Origin: Pristionchus mayeri
Taxonomy: Eukaryota; Nematoda; Chromadorea; Rhabditida; Neodiplogasteridae
Length of the DNA: 64,000 nucleotides
Direction: 5' to 3'
Assembly (NCBI GenBank): GCA_036245805.1
Contig: BTRK01000003.1
Span: 25,368,685 to 25,432,684, forward strand
Of the stretch, positions 55,714 through 64,000 are shown piece by piece (within the stretch, counting starts at the first letter, position 1; each line of letters starts with the position of its first letter). Made by a program: the position numbers and the translations under genes. The notes below the pieces were generated by a model. It made no database searches and was not told where the DNA came from. It saw only the letters and a program-made list of their open reading frames with translations.

Positions 55714-56292
55714 TAGAAGGATGAACAATGGCTGATATACAGTGATAATCAAATGCATAGATAAATAAATAAGGCATGAATGAATATGAGTCATTCAAAT
55801 ATCTCCTATAACTCTCCTCTCAGTAAGCGGGCGTAGGCCAATTGAAACCGTGTCCGTAAAACCGAGCAAATCAGCGAATATTTGGCACAGCGAAGAATGG
55901 TGGATTTTTTGACTCTGTGAAATTTTTATCCCTCTAAGACCCGCATAACTTTCTATTAGTGGGCAAATACAATATTGGACAATCTATCTAACTGTAAAAA
56001 GGGACGCGTGAAATGGCGAAAAATGTAGACAATCGAGGGTGTCGATCGATCGATAATCGATGGTGTTACCTTGTAATGCCTTCTCGTCGCTCGCTGATAT
56101 GTCTAATCGTAGACGGTAGATTCCCCAGAGGACACCCACACCAAGGGGAGAGACGGTGATGGGCCGAGGAAGAACGACCGCGTTCGGCTTCTAAAATATA
56201 ACCCCGAAGTTTCACTTTTTTGTACCCTGAAGCTTCACTATTTCGAAGTAATGTTTACCAAATTTTACAAATAGCTACTTAACACAGAGATA
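55714..56292. other. intergenic, nothing recognised
   Basis: No exon, RNA gene or repeat boundary that I can support between the Tc1-like element and the third MITE copy. Confidence 0.35.
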
Positions 56293-56296
56293 TTAA

Positions 56297-56480
56297 GTTA
56301 CCCAACAAGGACGAAACCCTGATCTCACCCTGATCCCGTCGCGTGTACGAGAGAGTATGCAAAAGTGAGAGAGCGCGGGATTACGCTGATCATTTCCGGC
56401 TTTCTCTTGAGGCTATTATTGATTTTTAGCATTTTTGTATATTCATTCTATACTAATTCAACCATCGGCCTATGCGATGG
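56297..56480. mobile_element. TTAA MITE relic, copy 3 (truncated)
   Basis: TTAA (56293-56296) is followed by GTTACCCAACAAGGACGAAA and about 180 bp closely matching copy 1. The opposite terminus is missing: similarity stops near GCGATGGAGG at about 56480. Confidence 0.7.
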
Positions 56481-56593
56481 AGGTTGAATGTGTCCACCGT
56501 CATGAGAACCCTCGAAAACCCCGAATCACTGATTTTCAGAACAACAATTATGTGCTAAGACTTGTTCGACTCTTCCACGTACACACGGCTTCA

Positions 56594-57541
56594 TATGACG
56601 CCGGTTGTGTAAGAATCGAACATCGCTTCGAAGGCCCTAGCACATCGATTTTTCGAAAACTTGTGGAAAGGGGTTATTGAGGGTGCTGATCATGATGGTC
56701 AACTTCATTTTGCGCCAACTCGACCGGTTGAGCCAGGCTGCATGTAGGCTGCACTCGCCGCCCTTTCCATAACTTGATAACCGGTTAATGAAAATGCATG
56801 AAATTTGGACTGCTTCCAAATAAGCCCGAAATGTGAAATTTGATAATTAACTACCATTGTTTCATGATACAATAATTAAGTAAAAAAATCGATCTCGAAT
56901 ATAAAGTTCGGGCCAAAAGCGAGAGTGGTACAGTAAGATGCGCCTTGATCACAGGAGCATTTTTCGTATGCTATGTATGGAATTATAAGTAGGCACTTTT
57001 TTGCTAGACCTACTTTTGTAACGCCACTCTATGTTCTGCACCGCGCAATTTGCGCAGAAAGCGACGAATGAAGTGAGAATTATTGACCCATCTTCATTTC
57101 GTGACTTTTGGACATAGAGTGGCGTTACAAAAGTAGGTCTAGCAAAAAAGTGCCTACTTATAATTCCATACATAGCATACGAAAAATGATCCTGTGATCA
57201 AGGCGCATCTTACTGTACACTCTCGCTTTTGGCCCGAACTTTATATTCGAGATCGAAATTTTTACTTAATTATTGTATCATGTAAAAATGCTAATTAATT
57301 ATCAAATTTCATATTTCGGGCTTCTTAGGAAGCATTCCAAATCTCATGAATTTTTATTAACCGGTTATCGTGTTATGGAAAGGGCGGCGTGTGCAGCCTA
57401 CATGCAGCCTGGCTCAAACGGTCGAGTTGGGGCAAAATGAAGTTAACCATCATGATCAGCACCCTCAATAACCTCTTTTCACAAGTTTTCGAAAAATCGA
57501 TGTGCCAGACCTTGTTTGATTCTTATGGAACCGGCGTCATA
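56594..57541. mobile_element. TATGACG foldback element B (948 bp)
   Basis: It starts TATGACGCCGGTTGTGTAAG and ends with inverted GGAACCGGCGTCATA at 57541. Arms pair over most of their length. The inner sequence (GTTCGGGCCAAAAGCGAGAG; TTATAAGTAGGCACTTTTTTG) is shared with element A at 28511-29460. Confidence 0.82.
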
Positions 57542-59903
57542 TGTTTCATGCGATCAGAGTAGGAAGGGAGATAAATAGGATGAGGGGGGAAATGAATAAT
57601 TAATCAATATTTCATAATGCCTCTAAAATTAGTTAAACTTGTTTTCTAGCGTGGAATCTGATCGAGATTTCGATTATTTATATCATGTCTCACAATATTC
57701 AATATTTCTTATTTGAGGAAAACTCCAACTTTTTGCAGTGTGGAAATCACTAAAGCTCATATTAAGGAGACTGCGGGAAGCACATAGAACAAACCTGCTT
57801 TTAAAGTTTACAAACCATTGTTTTATTTGCACAAAGAACTGTTCTGTTCTGAAGCGTATAAGTTTTGTGGTATATTTCTTCTCTTACAGGCGACTGACTG
57901 AATCTATTAGATAGATAATCAAATGAGTCCCGTCCCACAGACTGCTTTCCTTCTCCGTCAATGCATCAACCCCTCTTCTCTTCGTTATCGGCCACCACTA
58001 TTTTACTTGATTTTAGAGGAAAAGTCTTTTCTCGAGAGACAATTCCCACTGTGTTCCTCGACGCATTGCAAATCTAAACAGTCCATCTCTTCGAGCGTAC
58101 AAATTAACTTCCGGAACCCCTCGACAGTATGCTATGATGGAAAAAAATGTCATTTAATGTGACTAGGGCAAGCTTGCATCCTTGCAAGGTGGTACACAGG
58201 AATAAATTCTTTCGAGTATTCCGTGCACACACTATATACAAATCGATTTATTAAGATTACAATATTGAATCGAAAGCTGAAATGTACTTTAAGTGCGATT
58301 CTGAAGGACAGAGAAGGACAGTCATATTTCTAGATATCCCTCATAACGCACAATTACAGAAGAAAGGTGAGAGTTGTCATCTATCAACGGTCGTATTTAT
58401 TCAAATTCCAAGTAATTATTCTTTGTACAAAACCCCACATGTTATCGATGTAGTCCAATAGTTTTGATATTTCAACGAGGAAATGGTTGTTCTGCATTCA
58501 TTGTAATTAGAGAACACAAGTGTTCTGTCAAAATAGTCACATGACTCTGTTTCTGTGCATAATGTGTCCCCATGAACATGAATAAGGTCATACTTTTTAA
58601 ATTTGGGCGATATCTCATATTTGAAGCAAATTATTTCCTGAAAACCTTGCGCTCGTACTCTACGGCAGATGTCTCGAAATCGGGATAGCGGAGAGAATGC
58701 GACAAGGAGCAAGAAGATGTAGTACTCGTTAACAAGCGGCAGCAACTGAATGCTTGTGTAGTGGTAGAGCCTTTACTCTTGCTCCCGACTGTCAAATGTT
58801 CGAATCCAAGTGGGCGAAGTCGTGTTGCATTTTTTTTCTAATTTTTTATTTAAATTTTTAACATTGAGCTACGCTTGCAATTTAATATTTATTTGCATTT
58901 TTTCTGTTTAATCTTAATTATTAGGGTTATATTACGAAATGCGAGTGGAGCAGCTGTGCAAGTGCACTAGAACCCTGTTAAACCCCTCCCCCTGTACTTA
59001 ATTAGCGTGTGCTGACCTAATTAGAGTTGTCCGATCAAGCTGCTCCAGAGGTCATTTTTTAACCAACCAAATAGCTACCGATATTAGTTTAGATCGTCCA
59101 ATTTGGTTCAGAATTCGAGGCGTAGTCCCTCGATCCATGTTTTGAGGGATTCTCTTTCCCCTCCAAGTGGGCGGAGCTTGCTGTCTTTAATTGTAATCAG
59201 AGTCCATAGCTCGTCTCATTCTCAGATTTTTAATAAACATAGAATTGTCGAGGCATTTTCATTCGATTTTAAGATTCTCGATTCTCGTGAAATTTTGATG
59301 GATTTGGTGTGCACGGAATTCTTCGTAATCCCTCTATCTCATCACTTATTTCATTCCATATTCCGTTTCGCCCTTTCATCAGAACACCTTCTTCCAGCTT
59401 TTTCTTCCCATATTCTCCTTGAGATTCGGAATATTCGTAGTCCTCCCCCATGTTCTCGTTCGTTCAACTGGAAGTGATGTATCTTCCTCTCTTCATCTCT
59501 CCACTTCAATAGAGTTATCAACATACGACTAGAATGTTTACATTCATCTTATCTTCGTCATATCCGGTATGTATACGACATATCAACAGATCCTTGCTCT
59601 TCATTCATTTCATTCCCTCACAGTAGTTTCGATTCCTCCATTTCTCTCGATTCTAGATTAACGTAGATCGTCTTATCATTTTCTCCCTTACTACTCTTTC
59701 AATCATTGGAAGTGAATGAACTAGTGGAGTAAACGGTATCTTCGCACCTTTCCCTACAAGGGAGTGGTACTTATCCTTGTGAGAGTAGAAGGGGGAGGAG
59801 TCTCTCCTCACTCCCTTCCTTTCTCCCTCCATCCCCCATCTACCTCCCCCGGAGTCTCGACATTCCAATGACTCTCCTCTCCCTTTCTCATCCATTTCCC
59901 TAC
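57542..59903. other. intergenic up to the assembly gap
   Basis: AT-rich with no supported exon; the short plus-strand ORFs at 57923-58162 and 59103-59477 have no recognisable similarity or splice sites. A tRNA-like relic is at 58752-58816. CT-rich sequence leads into the gap. Confidence 0.35.
58752..58816 (+). pseudogene. tRNA-like sequence
   Basis: TGTAGTGGTAGAGC resembles an A box and TGTTCGAATCC a one-mismatch B box at tRNA spacing. The acceptor stem does not pair well. A tRNA relic or SINE head rather than a working gene. Confidence 0.35.
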
Positions 59904-60403
59904 NNNNNNNNNNNNNNNNNNNNNNNNNNNNNNNNNNNNNNNNNNNNNNNNNNNNNNNNNNNNNNNNNNNNNNNNNNNNNNNNNNNNNNNNNNNNNNNNN
60001 NNNNNNNNNNNNNNNNNNNNNNNNNNNNNNNNNNNNNNNNNNNNNNNNNNNNNNNNNNNNNNNNNNNNNNNNNNNNNNNNNNNNNNNNNNNNNNNNNNNN
60101 NNNNNNNNNNNNNNNNNNNNNNNNNNNNNNNNNNNNNNNNNNNNNNNNNNNNNNNNNNNNNNNNNNNNNNNNNNNNNNNNNNNNNNNNNNNNNNNNNNNN
60201 NNNNNNNNNNNNNNNNNNNNNNNNNNNNNNNNNNNNNNNNNNNNNNNNNNNNNNNNNNNNNNNNNNNNNNNNNNNNNNNNNNNNNNNNNNNNNNNNNNNN
60301 NNNNNNNNNNNNNNNNNNNNNNNNNNNNNNNNNNNNNNNNNNNNNNNNNNNNNNNNNNNNNNNNNNNNNNNNNNNNNNNNNNNNNNNNNNNNNNNNNNNN
60401 NNN
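59904..60403. other. assembly gap of exactly 500 N
   Basis: Round-number run of N, a scaffolding placeholder of unknown true size. The apparent ORFs across it are artefacts. Confidence 0.99.
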
Positions 60404-62522
60404 GTAGATGGATCTTTCTTCTCTTCTCACTCTCTTGATATCCTTCGTGAGTGTCTCTGAGGTGAGTGAGTCCATCCATCGATAGAGTGGGCTAATCAGT
60501 GAATCTCTCTCCTTCTCTACTTTATCTTCTCTCCTTCTTTCTCTGTTGTAAACTGCCTTCTCTCTCTGCACTTACTACTAAAAGATCCGTTCAATTGAAT
60601 TTCAAACGTTGATAGGATAGAGAGAGATTGAAAGGGAGAAGTTGTGAGAAGGGGAGGAAAGGAAGGCATCACTCTGGGATAAGAAGACCCATTTAGGAGA
60701 GACTTCTTTTCCACCTCAGTTCACAGGGAATCTGCTCGATAGAAGGAAGTTAGAGGGGAGGGGAAGGGGGAGGGGAAGGGGGGGGGGTCACTCATTCACT
60801 TTGGGAGAGCCTTCCATAAATAATGAGAGGACAGTCGACCACATGTTGAGTGTGACTCACTCCGATCAAATTCAGACAGGGGGAGATATTTAACTCTGCT
60901 TTGCTCAAGTATTATTTGCCTCCTCTCTTGGTTGACTATTTGGCCATCCTTATACAGTAGCAGAAAGATGAATGCGTACATTGGATTCTTCTTATTTCCA
61001 TCTTGAGGCCATCAAATGCAAGTGTTCAAGGACTCGCACACCGTCAAATGCGACGAGGGAACGTGTGAAATGGATGGTGGAGGTAAGTTGTCCCTTCCAT
61101 CCGGTGTCTATCCCTCCATCCTTCCACTTCTATTACTCTCTCCATACCCCATGCTCTCTCACCGCAAATCTTTCAATTAGTTGGGCGCACTCGAGTATTG
61201 TATACCGTGACGAGATTTGTCCTCTCTCTCTATTCGGGCGTGGGGATTACAGTCTCGAGCGAATCCAAGAGGGCAGAGGAGGGGGGGGGGGGGGAGGGAG
61301 AGAGAGGGGAGAGATCCTTTACTGTAATTAGGCGACCTATTGATGCGTAAGACGGGGAGAAGTAGCGAGAGACAAGACAGAGGTTCTCCACCTTCTCTTT
61401 CCTCACTTTCTAATCATCTAATCATGACATTCAGGATACTACAAGGATAACCAATCAATTAGGTTTCCCCATCGACCAAATAGTGGTATTCGGATTGAAG
61501 TGAAGTTACTTGATCATCGATAGTGAATAGCTCATTTTGACCACTCTTTCCTATTCCTTCCTCCTTCCATTATCTTGACCTCTGGAGGTCACTTAATCAA
61601 TTATTCTCACCTTCCCACTCTTTCCCCAATGGGAGTCACAATACGAAGTAGCAGTGTGGGGAGGAAGCCTCCCCCTCTCTTTCCTCATTTTGCCCTCTCC
61701 TCGATATTGTGAGTGTTCCTTTCTCTTCTGTCACTATCAGGAAACAGGATGCTCCTTCATAATTTGTCTCTTCTCTCTTGAGTAATCTCATGTCTTCCCA
61801 ATTGTGTCTTCTCTCTTAATGCGGTCGTATATTCGTTCCTAGCATAACTCTCGATTATCAATTTCTCTAGAGAGTCCTTGAAAAGGGTTGTTAGAGGGGA
61901 GAATGGAGGAGAGAGAGGAACTACCGGAGATGAACTGTACACTATCAATCGCCATTTCACGCTCATTCAAGGACAGACTGAGGCCTAGGGACAAACTCTC
62001 GGGGGGGGGGGGGGGGGGGGGGGCTCTCTCCTCCATTTCCGTCGCAGTCACCCTTTCATCTACTCTGAGCACGGAAGTCGTTATAGTATTTGGAATACTC
62101 GCAACAGAAAAGGGCCCACTACTCTGACTTCTTGTTGGTACTCTCGGAGAGTGCGAGTCATTCTTCCATCTACATTCTCTCTTCTGCTAGTCGCTGAAAT
62201 ATGAAACCGTCAAAGATGGGATTGGGATTGGATGACTACTGGAAGGAATGACTCCAGTCTCAATGACAATCCTCCACTCACAAGCTGAGAGAGAGAACTC
62301 GGAATGATGTGAGGTCATTAATCAGTGAACGACACGAGAGAAAACTCGTGTGCATCCATCATTCCATCCATGATCCCCCCCCCCCTCTTCCCATCTCAAC
62401 ACACAACTTCATACCTCTTTTAGTAATCCACTGCGACATAATCAGATCGTATGGGGAGGCTGGTATGGAGACGAATCCAGCTAAATTTAGATCTTTCCTT
62501 TCCCCTCTTGCTGTACACTCAA
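60404..62522. other. possible gene body, exons not resolved
   Basis: CT-rich with several G runs (60779, 61279, 62001-62023). Apart from the candidate exon at 61008-61082 nothing has convincing coding content. It may be intron sequence of a plus-strand gene. Confidence 0.25.
61008..61082 (+). CDS. candidate orphan exon, cysteine-containing
   Basis: Between ttgag and GTAAGT an open 75-nt exon reads AIKCKCSRTRTPSNATRERV then KWMVE. The donor is excellent and the coding bias looks real. The closely spaced Cys pair is faintly reminiscent of extracellular receptor domains, but no family can be named. It may belong with the exon at 63662-63726, although nothing proves they are joined. Confidence 0.35.
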
Positions 62523-63413
62523 TATGACGCCGTACTCCTAAGAATCGAACAAACGTTGGAACACCAATTTTTCAATAATATGGTATCCGGGGTACTTTTT
62601 CATGCTGATTTCGATGGTCAACTTCATTTTGCATAATTGACCTCTAATGAAGCACTATTTCACCCGTTGAAATAGCGAAATTTCCGGTTTATTTGATTTA
62701 TCTGGGGTAAGACTGGCTACAAAAATTTGGAAATTTGTTTCCCGAGGTGTTTTTTTCATTCTCTACACGATGGAATGGTGAACAACCCCGTTTGCAAGTT
62801 CCTTCATTGGTGTTCGGTTTTATTTATGGCTAAAACTCAAAACTAGAAACCGGCATTGTGTGTGCATGTAAAGTATCTAGTGCCTAGGCCGTAATCCGAT
62901 TTTTGTGCAATTTGATGTATGGGATTTTTACTTATGCCCATTTTAGTTTTCCGATTTCCAAAAGTACTCATCTCTCACTATCTAGTCAGCGAACAAGAGA
63001 GCACACTTGTTCACCCACCCTCGCATCACTGATGGCTCAATTGGTAGTGCGTTGGGCTGTCACCCAGCGGGTCGCGGGTTCGATCTTGCCGCTGTTCAAG
63101 CTTTGCAAATCCGAACACCAATGAAGGAACTTGCAAACGGGGTTGTTCACCATTCCATCGTGTAGAGAATGAAAAACCACCTCGGGAAACAAATTTCCAA
63201 ATTTTTGTAGCAAGTTTTACCCCTGATAAATCAAATAAACCGGAAATTTCGCTATTTCGACGGGTGAAATAGTGCTTCATTAGAGGTCAATTATGCAAAA
63301 TGAAGTTGACCATCGTCATCAGCATGAAAAAGTACCCCGGATACCATATTATTGAAAAATTGGTGTTCCAGATCCTCCCTGAATTGTCTGACCCTTACAA
63401 ATACTGCGTCATA
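62523..63413. mobile_element. TATGACG foldback element C with tRNA-like loop
   Basis: It starts TATGACGCCGTACTCCTAAG and ends with inverted TACTGCGTCATA at 63413. Arms of about 260 bp (62563-62825 and 63112-63355) pair closely, for example GGAACTTGCAAACGGGGTTG. The loop contains a tRNA-like sequence at 63040-63098. Same subfamily as element D. Confidence 0.82.
63040..63098 (+). pseudogene. tRNA-Asp-like sequence in a foldback loop
   Basis: TGGCTCAATTGG is a perfect A box; GGTTCGATCTT is a near B box. A 5-6 bp anticodon stem (TTGGG/CCCAG) encloses CTGTCA(C), placing GTC at the anticodon as in tRNA-Asp. The acceptor stem is not complementary, so it is a relic carried by element C. Confidence 0.5.
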
Positions 63414-63661
63414 TGACGGAATCCCTCTTTTTGCCTATTCGAGTATCAGACACTTTGACCACCTCCCTCTCTCTGTCTCTATTTGCTACCAAAGGAGAGA
63501 AGAAGGAACACCAAATATAGGGAGGCCATGAGAGTACGGAGGAAGAAGCGAAGTAGAGAATAGAAGGGGTTCAATCGAGAGATTCTCGAGAAGGGATTAG
63601 ACCGTCGAGTGGAAGGATGGAGGGTTCTTTCTCCTTCCCTCCTCATTCCTCTTCTTTCCAG

Positions 63662-63726
63662 CCTGTTTGATGCTCGACCATCCTGAAATCGGAATCCACT
63701 TCACTTGTCACACGCGATCTCTGCAG
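63662..63726 (+). CDS. candidate orphan exon
   Basis: A strong tttccag acceptor and GTAAG donor bound 65 nt that read (after two phase bases) CLMLDHPEIGIHFTCHTRSL and Q. Composition and splice sites favour a real plus-strand exon; the family is unknown and the gene would run off the window. Confidence 0.4.
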
Positions 63727-64000
63727 GTAAGAAGGAGAGAAAATGGGCACAGTCGCAAACTTAGGGAACATCACCCTTTCGACCAAAGAACTTTTTAACT
63801 GAAAGTCAGATTCGAAATATCAATTTCTGATCTACCATACGAAAGAAAAAGGTGCGTAAGAAACAGGAAGGAAACCTGAATCCATAAACGTTGACATCAG
63901 TTAGACCTAATCATTTGATTTTTTTCCTGTGAAATGACGTGAAGTGCATATATCATTTTGCATATATCATTCGTACATATATCATTTTCACGGTGAGCTT
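63727..64000. other. window end, probably intron
   Basis: Follows the donor of the candidate exon; AT-rich with a short tandem of CATATATCATT near the end. No feature supported. Confidence 0.3.

Noticed and set aside
59808..60571. Long ORFs across 59.8-60.6 kb
   Set aside because: They run through the 500-N gap and are translation artefacts.
18112..63098. Functional tRNA genes at the tRNA-like sites
   Set aside because: A and B boxes are recognisable, but acceptor stems, and mostly anticodon stems, do not pair. Most lie inside mobile elements.

Overview
This is a piece of a nematode nuclear genome. The evidence is direct: the exons rebuild an UNC-64-type syntaxin, a LON-1-type CAP protein, a tyrosylprotein sulfotransferase and a tubulin-kinase-like (TTBK/CK1) gene, all with short introns. 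The repeats are nematode-style mariner, Tc1-like and palindromic (foldback) elements. Long poly-G and poly-C tracts, up to 25 nt, are frequent. The species cannot be told from the window; a rhabditine nematode, possibly a diplogastrid, would fit.

Layout. 1-5.6 kb: mostly non-coding, with a 2.4-kb terminal-inverted-repeat element that holds a two-exon gene fragment and a nested TTAA MITE. 5.6-31.3 kb (+): one large syntaxin-1 gene (unc-64 orthologue), with exons 1-2 at 5.6-5.8 kb, exon 3 at 16.06 kb, exons 4-9 at 19.4-20.3 kb, and three alternative membrane-tail exons at 20.8, 21.3 and 31.2 kb. Its introns are packed with repeats: a 14-copy 322-bp satellite, several palindromic elements, two near-identical mariners, pogo-like transposase fragments and tRNA-like sequences. 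31.7-32.1 kb (+): COX7C. 33.2-35.8 kb (-): lon-1-like gene, which needs one GC-AG intron. 38.1-40.3 kb (+): glycerate kinase (GLYCTK). 40.5-42.1 kb (-): TTBK-like kinase with an in-frame TAG and degenerate catalytic motifs. 42.6-45.5 kb (-): tyrosylprotein sulfotransferase. 47.5-55.7 kb: a Tc1-like element whose transposase reading frame has been blown up by about 171 copies of a 41-bp minisatellite. 55.7-64 kb: palindromic elements, a 500-N assembly gap and two orphan candidate exons.

Function. The genes are unrelated single-copy housekeeping, neuronal and secretory genes: vesicle fusion (syntaxin), respiration (COX7C), a secreted body-size regulator (LON-1), glycerate/serine catabolism (GLYCTK) and Golgi tyrosine sulfation (TPST). 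I see no operon I would defend.

The most unusual items are the minisatellite born inside a transposase codon motif with all three frames open, the satellite that looks like an amplified half of a palindromic element, the TATGACG-ended foldback family with embedded tRNA-like modules, and the third syntaxin tail exon stranded 9.8 kb beyond a transposon cluster.
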